A DNA stretch of 64,000 nucleotides from Rhizobium oryziradicis. Its GTDB lineage: Bacteria > Pseudomonadota > Alphaproteobacteria > Rhizobiales > Rhizobiaceae. Numbering within the stretch: position 1 is the first letter of the stretch; every line of letters begins with the position of its first letter. This document shows positions 54,173 to 62,002 of this stretch, piece after piece. A program made the position numbers and the translations under genes. The notes beneath the pieces were generated by a model. That model made no database searches. It saw only the letters and a list, made by a program, of their open reading frames with translations, and was not told the origin of the DNA. The stretch lies in NCBI RefSeq assembly GCF_001939045.1, contig NZ_MKIM01000033.1:62001-126000 (forward strand). Reading direction: 5' to 3'.

Positions 54173-54786
54173 CCGATAACTCCCAGCAGGTAAACGTAGG
54201 AAAATACGCCGATCCAGACAACGTCCAGGAAGTGCCAGAACATCGACAGGCACATCAAACGGCGCTTGTTTGCGTCATTCAAACCATGTTTCTTGACCTG
54301 TACCATCAGCGTGACAAGCCAGATGAGACCGAAGGTGACGTGCAAGCCGTGCGTTCCAACCAGCGTGAAGAACGCCGACAGGAATGCGCTGCGGCTAGGG
54401 CCTGCACCCTCATGGATCAAATGCACGAACTCATAAAGTTCGAGATAGATAAACACCGCACCGAACAAGCCGGTGATAGCCAACCAGATCAGCGTCGCAG
54501 ACTGATTTTTCTTTTCCATCGCCAGCATGGCAAAGCCATAGGTGATGGACGAGAACAGCAGCATTGCCGTGTTGATGGCAACGAGCTTGAGGTCAAACAG
54601 ATCAGCAGGCGAAGGGCCGGCCGCATAATTGCGGCCGAGCACGGCATAGGTTGCGAACAGCATCGCAAAGATAAGGCAGTCGCTCATCAGGTACAGCCAG
54701 AACCCAAGGTTCGTGCTGCTTTCTGGATGATGATCCTCGGTGAGGTAGAATTCGGGCTTTTCGGCCTTATAGCTTCTCGGATCCAT
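54169..54786 (-). CDS. cyoC: Cytochrome o ubiquinol oxidase subunit III CyoC
   Basis: 205 residues with five membrane helices of the COX3 family; THGLHVTFGLIWLV near residue 145 is the typical motif. The ATG at 54786 follows AAGGGG and lies four bases after the cyoB stop. Confidence 0.93.
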   Translation of the reverse strand: MDPRSYKAEKPEFYLTEDHHPESSTNLGFWLYLMSDCLIFAMLFATYAVLGRNYAAGPSPADLFDLKLVAINTAMLLFSSITYGFAMLAMEKKNQSATLIWLAITGLFGAVFIYLELYEFVHLIHEGAGPSRSAFLSAFFTLVGTHGLHVTFGLIWLVTLMVQVKKHGLNDANKRRLMCLSMFWHFLDVVWIGVFSYVYLLGVIG

Positions 54787-54790
54787 CAGA

Positions 54791-56794
54791 TCACCCCTTA
54801 TTACCAAGAAGAGCGGTGCGTGTGGCTTCGGTGTTCACCACCTCTTCCGCGGAGATGTAATAGTCACGGTTGTAGTTAAACGTGTGACCGATCGCGACCG
54901 CGACAATTGCAACGAACGAGATGATCGCAAGCCACCACATGTACCAGATCATCCCGAAGGCAAAAGCGATGCTCAAGCCAGACAAGATCACGCCCGTGCC
55001 GGTGTTTTTCGGCATATGAATTGGGCGGAAACCAAGCAGCGGACGGCTATAGCCACGCTTCTTCATATCATCCCATGCGTCAGGATCGTGAACAACCGGC
55101 GTGAAGGCGAAGTTGTAAGCAGGCGGTGGCGACGATGTCGACCATTCCAGCGTACGGGCATCCCATGGATCGCCCGTGAGGTCACGAAGCTTTTCGCGGT
55201 TCTTGATGCTCACGCCAATCTGCACGATGAACGAGCCGATACCTGCTGCAATCAGAACTGCACCAAAGGCGGCAATGACGAACCAGATCTGCAAAGACGG
55301 ATCATCAAACTGGTTCATACGGCGGGTAACACCCATCAGGCCCAGAACGTAGAGCGGCATGAAGGCGAAGTAGAAGCCGACCAGCCAGAACCAGAAGGAC
55401 ATCTTGCCCCAGAAAGCATCCAGTTTGAAGCCGAAAGCTTTCGGGAACCAGAAGTTGATGCCGGCGAACACACCAAACACCACGCCGCCGATGATAACGT
55501 TATGAAAGTGCGCGATCAGGAACAGCGAGTTATGGAGCACGAAGTCAGCTGGAGGAACAGCGAGCAGAACGCCCGTCATACCACCGATGACGAAGGTGAC
55601 CATAAAGCCCATGGTCCACAACATTGGCACTTCGAAGCGGATGCGGCCACGATACATCGTAAACAGCCAGTTGAAAATCTTCGCGCCCGTGGGGATCGAG
55701 ATGATCATCGTGGTGATACCGAAGAACGAATTCACACTTGCGCCGGAGCCCATGGTGAAGAAGTGGTGCAGCCAAACCAGGTAGGACAACAGCATGATGC
55801 TGCATGTCGCGTAAACCATCGATGTGTAGCCAAAGAGGCGCTTGCCAGAGAAGGCAGACACAACTTCGGAGAACACGCCGAACACTGGAATAACCAGAAT
55901 GTAAACTTCAGGGTGGCCCCAGATCCAGATCATGTTCACATACATCATCGGATTGCCGCCGAGGTCGTTTGTGAAGAAGTTCATGCCGAGGTAGCGGTCA
56001 AGCGACAGAAGCACGAGTGTTGCGGTCAGGATCGGGAAGGAGGCCACGATCAGCACGTTGGTGCAAAGCGAGGTCCAGGTGAAGATTGGCATCTTCATGA
56101 AGGTCATGCCTGGGGCACGCATCTTTACGATGGTTGCAATCAGGTTGATACCAGACAGCGTGGTACCAACGCCTGCGACCTGCAGACCCCAGATGTAATA
56201 ATCGACACCGACGCCAGGGCTGTAATCACCACCCGACAGAGGTGGATAGGCCAGCCAGCCTGTGCGAGCGAATTCGCCAACAAACAGCGAAATCATCACC
56301 ACAACGGCACCTGCAACCGTCATCCAGAACGAGAAATTGTTCAGGAAGGGGAAGGACACGTCGCGCGCACCAATCTGCAACGGCACAACGAAGTTCATCA
56401 AACCTGTGACGAACGGCATGGCGACGAAGAAGATCATGATCACGCCATGGGCGGTGAAGATCTGGTCGTAGTGGTGTGGCGGGAAGAAGCCCGGATCGCC
56501 GTTGAAGGCCATGGCTTGCTGGACGCGCATCATCAATGCATCGGCAAAGCCGCGCAAAAGCATGATGACGGCCAGAATCATATACATGATGCCGATTTTC
56601 TTGTGGTCAACACTGGTGAACCACTCTGACCAGAGATAGCCCCACAGTTTGAAATAGGTAACGGCACCAAGGACTGCGGCACCACCGATGGCGACAGCAA
56701 TGAACGTCACCACAAGAATGGGTTCGTGGTACGGGATGGACTCTAAGGTCAAACGCCCGAAGATAAACTTCATGATGTCTGGGTTTGAAAACAT
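54791..56794 (-). CDS. cyoB: Cytochrome o ubiquinol oxidase subunit I CyoB
   Basis: 667 residues with about fifteen membrane helices. The haem-copper core is visible: haem b His in FTAHGVIMIFF near residue 105, WIWGHPEVYILVIPVFG near 280 with the CuB His and its cross-linked Tyr, the CuB pair HH in VWLHHFFTMG near 330 and HFHNVIIGG near 420 for the haem pair. It oxidises ubiquinol, reduces oxygen to water and pumps protons. Second gene of cyoABCD-surf1. Confidence 0.96.
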   Translation of the reverse strand: MFSNPDIMKFIFGRLTLESIPYHEPILVVTFIAVAIGGAAVLGAVTYFKLWGYLWSEWFTSVDHKKIGIMYMILAVIMLLRGFADALMMRVQQAMAFNGDPGFFPPHHYDQIFTAHGVIMIFFVAMPFVTGLMNFVVPLQIGARDVSFPFLNNFSFWMTVAGAVVVMISLFVGEFARTGWLAYPPLSGGDYSPGVGVDYYIWGLQVAGVGTTLSGINLIATIVKMRAPGMTFMKMPIFTWTSLCTNVLIVASFPILTATLVLLSLDRYLGMNFFTNDLGGNPMMYVNMIWIWGHPEVYILVIPVFGVFSEVVSAFSGKRLFGYTSMVYATCSIMLLSYLVWLHHFFTMGSGASVNSFFGITTMIISIPTGAKIFNWLFTMYRGRIRFEVPMLWTMGFMVTFVIGGMTGVLLAVPPADFVLHNSLFLIAHFHNVIIGGVVFGVFAGINFWFPKAFGFKLDAFWGKMSFWFWLVGFYFAFMPLYVLGLMGVTRRMNQFDDPSLQIWFVIAAFGAVLIAAGIGSFIVQIGVSIKNREKLRDLTGDPWDARTLEWSTSSPPPAYNFAFTPVVHDPDAWDDMKKRGYSRPLLGFRPIHMPKNTGTGVILSGLSIAFAFGMIWYMWWLAIISFVAIVAVAIGHTFNYNRDYYISAEEVVNTEATRTALLGNKG

Positions 56795-56832
56795 GGGAAG
56801 CCCCGTTGAGTTGAATGCGGCGGAATGGCGGT

Positions 56833-57990
56833 TCAGTTTTTGGCTTGAGCCGGCGTCGCCGCGTCTTTTTCGCTGTCGGGCATGTTCATTCCCGGCATGG
56901 TATGGTTCATGTGCATGGTGGTGTCGTCGGCTTTTGTGGTCGAAGACACGGGCATTGCATCAGTCTTGATGCTGGAGTGCTCTTTGGCACCTTCTGTGCC
57001 GTGATCTGGGCTGACGCTCAAATCCACACCGCGGTCGTCATATTGCAGCTTGTCGCGGTTTTCAGCGCTTTCTTTGCCTGCGCCGCCCATCATGTCGATA
57101 TGCATCATCTTGTCGACGCACATCTTGTCCGGATCAACGCACATGTTCAGAACCTTGTTGTAGAGGTTCTTCTCGGTCGAGGCGAAGTATCGCACAGGAT
57201 CCTTTTCGCTCGGCTTTTCGAGCTTCATGTAGGCGTCCTGGTTCAGCGCTGTGCCATTGGCCTTGACTTGAGCAACCCAATTGTCGAAGCCCTTCTGGTC
57301 AAGTCCGTGGAACTTGAAACGCATGTTGGAGAAACCTGCGCCAGAGTAGTTTGCAGAGAAGCCTTCATAAACGCCGGGCTTGTTTATAACGCCGTGGAGC
57401 TGTGTCTGCATGCCCGGCATGGCGTAGATCTGTCCAGCCAAAGCAGGGATGTAGAAGGAATTCATCACAGATTGCGCTGTGATCTTGAAGTTGATTGGCA
57501 CATCCACAGGCGCTGCCAGTTCATTGACCGTTGCAATGCCGAGATCGGGATAGACAAACAGCCACTTCCAATCCATTGCCACAACTTCAACCGTCATCGG
57601 CTTCACGTCAGCCGGAATGGCGCGTTCTGCGTCTAGGCGGTCCAATGGCCGGTAGGGATCGAGCCGGTGGGTCGCAATCCATGTCACGGTGCCCAAAACA
57701 AGAATGATCGCGATGGGCGCGGACCACACAACAAGCTCAAGCTTGGTTGAATGGTGCCAGTCGGGCAGATATGTCGCGGATTTGTTTGAGGCGCGGTAGC
57801 GCCAGGCGAACAGGAATGTCAAAAAAATCACCGGAACGATGATCAGCAACATTAAAACGGTGGCAAAAATGATCAGGTCGCGTTGCTGCATTGCGATATC
57901 GCCGGACGGCGACATGACAACGAGATTACAACCTGAAAGCAGCAACAGAGGTGCTAGCATTAGAATTGGTAGTGCTGGGATTTTTTTCAT
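56833..57990 (-). CDS. cyoA: Cytochrome o ubiquinol oxidase subunit II CyoA
   Basis: 385 residues. A lipoprotein signal ends in LLLLSGC, so Cys21 is probably lipidated; two membrane helices follow, then a periplasmic cupredoxin domain without CuA ligands, as in quinol oxidases (SVMNSFYIPALAGQIYAMPG). The C-terminal 90 residues exceed the E. coli protein and are rich in Met, His and Asp, ending near MHMNHTMPGMNMPD. First gene of the operon; an FNR-like box overlaps its leader. Confidence 0.94.
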   Translation of the reverse strand: MKKIPALPILMLAPLLLLSGCNLVVMSPSGDIAMQQRDLIIFATVLMLLIIVPVIFLTFLFAWRYRASNKSATYLPDWHHSTKLELVVWSAPIAIILVLGTVTWIATHRLDPYRPLDRLDAERAIPADVKPMTVEVVAMDWKWLFVYPDLGIATVNELAAPVDVPINFKITAQSVMNSFYIPALAGQIYAMPGMQTQLHGVINKPGVYEGFSANYSGAGFSNMRFKFHGLDQKGFDNWVAQVKANGTALNQDAYMKLEKPSEKDPVRYFASTEKNLYNKVLNMCVDPDKMCVDKMMHIDMMGGAGKESAENRDKLQYDDRGVDLSVSPDHGTEGAKEHSSIKTDAMPVSSTTKADDTTMHMNHTMPGMNMPDSEKDAATPAQAKN

Positions 57991-57994
57991 TACT

Positions 57995-58008
57995 TTGACT
58001 CACATCAA
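57995..58008. promoter_or_regulatory. FNR/FixK-like box in the cyoA leader
   Basis: TTGACTCACATCAA matches TTGAT-N4-ATCAA in nine of ten positions. It lies five bases upstream of the cyoA start, where binding would block transcription or translation initiation. Oxygen-linked repression of a low-affinity oxidase would fit. Confidence 0.5.
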
Positions 58009-58352
58009 GCGCGTACTGGCGAATTAGTCCTTTTTTTCAAAGAAGAAACGCGCATTTTGTCGCAGGCAGAGTCTCTAATGTAAGCTTTAGTGCGCGTGCG
58101 CAGTCCGTTGTTTGGCATTTTAGACTTCTGCTTCTTCTAAAATAATGCCGTTAATTCTGTGGCTTATGAAAATCTTCACCTTCGCATGTGCGGCATAAAA
58201 CAGGCGGCTATCGGGTGATTTTTGGGCGCGCAGTTACCAATAATCAAATTGTCGCACCCCCCTGTTGAGAGCCCGTGTCTGCCACCAACTGACAAAACCA
58301 AAAAAATATTCAGGGCGTGGAATAAATGAGCATGGGGGTCCGTATATAGGGC
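58009..58352. promoter_or_regulatory. Divergent gap between cyoA and the ECF sigma gene
   Basis: No gene seen. An interrupted inverted repeat with ATTTTAGA / TCTAAAAT arms occupies 58114-58150. Promoters for both directions must lie here, but no consensus could be picked with confidence. Confidence 0.3.
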
Positions 58353-58892
58353 ATGGACAAGAAGATTGGCTCATTTGACGTGATTGGACAGCTCGCCGCA
58401 CTGCGGCGTTACGCGATGTCGCTCGTGCGCAATAAGGATGACGCTGAGGATCTGGTGAATGATGCCTTGGTGCGCGCCTATGAACGCCATGGCAGCTTTC
58501 GTCAGGATGGAAATCTGCGTCGCTGGCTGTTTGCAATTTTGCACAACACGCACATCGACCGCGTGCGGCATAAAAAATCGGCAGAGCAGCGCGATGCGAT
58601 TGCGGCTGAGCTGTTTGATCCGGTGGTTGAGAGCGGGCAGGAGCAGGTCGTTCGCCTCAATCAGTTGCGGGCCGCGTTTATGGCATTGCCGGAAGAGCAA
58701 CGTCAGGCGTTGCATCTCGTGGCGATTGAGGAGTTTTCCTATCAGGAGGCCGCCGACATGCTGGGTATTCCGGTTGGCACTCTGATGTCACGCCTATCGC
58801 GTGCCCGCGCTCGACTGCGTGCGTTTGAAAACGCGCACGGCACGGTTCCCAAGCTTCGGATTGTAGGAGGTTCTGATGACACGACAGTCTGA
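58353..58892 (+). CDS. ECF RNA polymerase sigma factor
   Basis: 179 residues. Region 2 (YAMSLVRNKDDAEDLVNDALVRAYE, about 20-45, core-polymerase and -10 binding) and region 4 (LVAIEEFSYQEAADMLGIPVGTLMSRLSRARARL, about 128-162, -35 recognition) are both complete. Overlaps the next gene by 17 bases, the usual sigma/anti-sigma arrangement. The stress signal is unknown. Confidence 0.92.
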   Translation: MDKKIGSFDVIGQLAALRRYAMSLVRNKDDAEDLVNDALVRAYERHGSFRQDGNLRRWLFAILHNTHIDRVRHKKSAEQRDAIAAELFDPVVESGQEQVVRLNQLRAAFMALPEEQRQALHLVAIEEFSYQEAADMLGIPVGTLMSRLSRARARLRAFENAHGTVPKLRIVGGSDDTTV

Positions 58893-59664
58893 CCCGATTG
58901 TGGATGCGGATATTCACGCCTACATCGACAACCAACTCGATATGGCGCGGCGTATCGCGGTCGAGGCCCATCTGGCACAAACGCCTGAGCTTGCCGCACG
59001 GGCGATGGCGGATTTGCAGGTGCGCGACGAGTTGCGTCTGGCCTTGAGGCTCAATTCAGGCAGTCCTGACACGCTTGATGCCCATAAAACCCGGCATACG
59101 GCCCGCTTGCTGGAGCAGGCGCTGCGCAACAAAGGGCGGGTTGCACTTTTGCGGCGGGCAGCGGCGGTTGCAGTCTTTGTCGGTTTTGGCTGGGTGGCGC
59201 ATTCCTTGATCAACCCGTTCACGGCGACGCCAGTGGTTGCCTCGGTGCCCACGCCTGCATTTGTGCGCGAAGCCTTGCAGGCGCATGAAGCAACCCTGGT
59301 GCGCGAAAAACTGCGCCCGACTGTGACGAACACGGCTTTTGATGCTGGTGAAGTGCGGGCTGCAACCGGCATTGTTCTGCCAAAGCTGCCGGAAAATTGG
59401 ACGGTGTTGGACAGCCAGATCTTTCCGTCGGATTTCGGTCCGAGTGTTGAAATGGCGGTAAAGCAGCGCAATGGCCGCGACCTCACCTTATTTGCGGCGA
59501 GGACCGGCGCGTTTTCTGTGCAGCGTGTAACGCTTGCCTCTTCCGGCAAGTCAGCCGCCGCTTATTGGCAAATTGGCGAGGTTGCCTATGCGCTGATTTC
59601 CGATGGTGGCGATACGGATGCGCTGGCGGCATCAGCAGACCGGCTGGCCAAAACGCTTTATTGA
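58876..59664 (+). CDS. Transmembrane anti-sigma factor
   Basis: 262 residues. The N-terminal 60 residues resemble the anti-sigma domain, but the usual HxxxCxxC zinc motif is absent (VEAHLAQTPELAARAM in its place). One membrane helix at about 98-115 and a periplasmic C-terminal part follow. It probably holds the ECF factor encoded just upstream. Confidence 0.82.
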   Translation: MTRQSDPIVDADIHAYIDNQLDMARRIAVEAHLAQTPELAARAMADLQVRDELRLALRLNSGSPDTLDAHKTRHTARLLEQALRNKGRVALLRRAAAVAVFVGFGWVAHSLINPFTATPVVASVPTPAFVREALQAHEATLVREKLRPTVTNTAFDAGEVRAATGIVLPKLPENWTVLDSQIFPSDFGPSVEMAVKQRNGRDLTLFAARTGAFSVQRVTLASSGKSAAAYWQIGEVAYALISDGGDTDALAASADRLAKTLY

Positions 59665-59756
59665 AAACTGAAAATATCAACACAGTTTCAAAAAGTTACC
59701 TATCTTTGACACTTTTGAACATGTGTCGAGACAAAGAACGAGAGGAGTATCCATCA

Positions 59757-60473
59757 ATGGATCCAGTCAATAGAAATTATCAAATGGGGGCTGGCGTGCA
59801 CTCTGCCGCGGCACTCGATCAGGGTTTGCGCCAACACATGTTGCGCGTTTACAATTACATGGGTGCTGGTCTGGTGATTACCGGTCTGGTCGCCTATTTC
59901 GTTGGCTCCACGCCAGCACTTTATGTGCCAATCTTTCAAACACCTTTGAAATGGGTGGTGATGTTGGCTCCGTTGGCCTTTGTGTTTTTCTTCTCATTCC
60001 GCCTGCATGCCATGTCAGCCAGCGCTGCCCAAATGGCGTTCTGGGCATTTTGTGCCGTCATGGGACTGTCGATGGCCGCTGTGTTTTTGCAATTCACGGG
60101 AGCCAGCATCGCACGAACCTTCTTCATTTCAGCGACCATGTTTGGTGCCATGAGCCTTTATGGCTACACAACCAAGCGTGATCTCTCGAAGTTCGGTTCG
60201 TTCTTGATGATGGGTTTGATCGGTGTTGTGATCGCCTCCATCGCCAATATTTTCCTTGGCTCAACGGCATTGCAATTTGCCATCTCCGTCATCGGTATTG
60301 TGGTGTTTGTTGGCCTCACGGCTTGGGATACCCAGACGATCAAGGAGCAATATGCCGAGAACATTGACCACGAGTCTCAGCAGAAACTGGCCGTGTTCGG
60401 GGCTTTGTCGCTCTACCTGAATTTCGTCAATATTTTCCAGCTGTTGCTGAACCTGACAGGCGAGCGCGAATAA
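59757..60473 (+). CDS. Bax inhibitor-1/YccA family membrane protein
   Basis: 238 residues with about seven membrane helices; LRVYNYMGAGLVITGLVAYFV near residue 28 and GLTAWDTQTIKEQY near 195 are family landmarks. GAGGAG lies before the ATG. YccA-type proteins modulate the FtsH protease or ion leak; the role here is not defined by context. Ends before a strong palindromic terminator-like repeat. Confidence 0.9.
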   Translation: MDPVNRNYQMGAGVHSAAALDQGLRQHMLRVYNYMGAGLVITGLVAYFVGSTPALYVPIFQTPLKWVVMLAPLAFVFFFSFRLHAMSASAAQMAFWAFCAVMGLSMAAVFLQFTGASIARTFFISATMFGAMSLYGYTTKRDLSKFGSFLMMGLIGVVIASIANIFLGSTALQFAISVIGIVVFVGLTAWDTQTIKEQYAENIDHESQQKLAVFGALSLYLNFVNIFQLLLNLTGERE

Positions 60474-60493
60474 GCGCAGGTTAAGTCGGTCAT

Positions 60494-60531
60494 TACAGCG
60501 CCGTGCGCCATATATGACGCACGGCGCTGTA
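60494..60531. terminator. RIME-related palindrome acting as terminator
   Basis: A perfect 14-bp stem TACAGCGCCGTGCG / CGCACGGCGCTGTA with a ten-base loop, between convergent genes. It resembles the first palindrome of the element at 3453 in its outer arms. Confidence 0.65.
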
Positions 60532-60589
60532 CCACGTTTAATTGGCGGCACCGGATGATGGCCAGCGTGGTCCTGATGTGAGACGCGGC

Positions 60590-61030
60590 TTAATGCAGTG
60601 AATCAAGCTCTGTGATCAGGGTGGTGCTGGCTTTCGGAGGCAGTTTTGCGTCCTTGATCGCTTGCGCATTGGCTGCGGGCGCATCGCCAACAACAACCAC
60701 GGCCACCATGCCCATGCCGACATGGGGGGCGCATTTGATGCCATAAGCGCCAGCCACAGGAAATGTCACCTTGATCGTCTCGTTGATTTTTCCTTTGAAA
60801 GGCTCGGCACCCGTTGGTAACAGGCCGGGAATGGTTTCTGCGCTGTGTCCCTTATCGGTTGGAATGAAGGTGACGGTATCGCCGGGGGCGATTTTGAGGG
60901 CGGCGGGCTCAAAGACCATAGCCTGCCCATTTGCACCCTTGTTCAGCATGTGAATTTCATAGTCGGCTGCCATGGCGGGCGTGCCTGCAGCAACTGCGAT
61001 CAATGCAATGAGGGCGAGGGATGTGCGCAT
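60590..61030 (-). CDS. Pseudoazurin
   Basis: 146 residues with a signal peptide (cleavage after AMA, about residue 22). A periplasmic type 1 blue-copper protein: His in DKGHSAET, and Cys, His and Met in IKCAPHVGMGM. It donates electrons to nitrite or nitrous oxide reductase in denitrifiers. GGAGA precedes the ATG at 61030; the frame extends to 61129. Divergent from nnrU, which supports a nitrogen-oxide role. Confidence 0.93.
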   Translation of the reverse strand: MRTSLALIALIAVAAGTPAMAADYEIHMLNKGANGQAMVFEPAALKIAPGDTVTFIPTDKGHSAETIPGLLPTGAEPFKGKINETIKVTFPVAGAYGIKCAPHVGMGMVAVVVVGDAPAANAQAIKDAKLPPKASTTLITELDSLH

Positions 61031-61137
61031 CAATATCTCCATGAGGGCATCATGTGAAACCGAAGGATCAACACGATGCTCAAGTTTTTTGTTTGGGCTT
61101 GCCCGCACAGGCATAGTGGCATTTTGCACCCGCCACT

Positions 61138-61151
61138 TTGATTGAGCGCAA
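61138..61151. promoter_or_regulatory. FNR/NnrR-like box between pseudoazurin and nnrU
   Basis: TTGATTGAGCGCAA combines half-sites TTGAT and CGCAA around four bases, placed almost equally far (about 106 bases) from both start codons. FNR-, DNR- and NnrR-type regulators use such sites. Confidence 0.45.
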
Positions 61152-61256
61152 ATCGCGTTTTGTTGAAGAGCGCGCTTGGTAGGTTTTTTGGCAGTGCGGT
61201 GCTAAGAGATCAAAGATCGGCACTAGGCCCAGTCATAAACAACACGGCGCTTCTTC

Positions 61257-61946
61257 ATGGCGAATTTTATTCTCGCATTTTTCTTTTTTCTCTTCACGCA
61301 TTCGTTGCCGTCTTTTGCAAGGTTGCGCCAACACCTGATAGACCGGCTCGGGCGCTCGGGGTATATGATCGGTTATTCCCTGCTATCTTTAGCGTCGCTG
61401 GCATGGCTGTTTTATGCTTTTGCAACATCGGAAGACGTTGCGCTTTGGATGGATCATCCGTGGCAGGCATGGGTGACATTTCTTTGTGCGCCGATCGGCA
61501 TTTTTCTGGTGATCTGTGGTCTGCTCAGTCCAAACCCTGCCTCCATCAGCTTTCGCCCATCGGGCCGCGTTGGCGCCATTGTGTCAATCACCCGCCATCC
61601 CGTGCTATGGGGCTTTTTCCTGCTGTTTTTCGGCCATATCTTTCCCAATGGTGAGCTTGCCGCTTTGATCTTATTTGGCGGATTTTCCGCCTTTTCGCTC
61701 ATGGGCATTGTCATTTTAGAGCGCCGTGGCCGTCGTCGGCTTGGCGCGCGATGGAGCGAGATCACCAGTGCAACATCAATCATCCCTTTTGCCGCCATGT
61801 GTGCTGGGCGGGCGCATCCAAGAGCGGATGGGGTTATGCTGCTGTCGTTGTTGGCAACGGCATTGATCACGGGCCTGCTTTTGTTTGCGTTCCATGAAGT
61901 GCTGTTTGGGGTCGATCCTCTTTTGCTTGCGCTCTACGGTGTTTGA
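61257..61946 (+). CDS. nnrU: NnrU family membrane protein
   Basis: 229 residues with about six membrane helices. FTHSLPSFARLRQHLIDRLG near residue 14 and SITRHPVLWGFFLLFFGHIFPNG near 115 are NnrU features. NnrU is linked to nitric oxide and nitrite metabolism in denitrifying bacteria, but its mechanism is not settled. Divergent from pseudoazurin. Confidence 0.88.
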   Translation: MANFILAFFFFLFTHSLPSFARLRQHLIDRLGRSGYMIGYSLLSLASLAWLFYAFATSEDVALWMDHPWQAWVTFLCAPIGIFLVICGLLSPNPASISFRPSGRVGAIVSITRHPVLWGFFLLFFGHIFPNGELAALILFGGFSAFSLMGIVILERRGRRRLGARWSEITSATSIIPFAAMCAGRAHPRADGVMLLSLLATALITGLLLFAFHEVLFGVDPLLLALYGV

Positions 61947-61953
61947 TAGCCAA

Positions 61954-61985
61954 AAAAACGCCCCGGTTTTGCCAGGGCGTTTTTA
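61954..61985. terminator. Bidirectional terminator between nnrU and dctA
   Basis: AAAAACGCCC pairs with GGGCGTTTTT around an eleven-base loop, with A and T runs on both sides. Confidence 0.85.
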
Positions 61986-62002
61986 TGAATTGGCAGATGG
62001 AT

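Noticed and set aside
54884..56629. Long plus-strand frame of 581 codons opposite cyoB
   Set aside because: Antisense of a strongly conserved oxidase gene, with a repetitive His/Arg/Asp composition and no recognisable fold.
58114..58150. Interrupted inverted repeat as a terminator
   Set aside because: No gene ends nearby and no T-run follows, so it is more likely incidental or a protein site.
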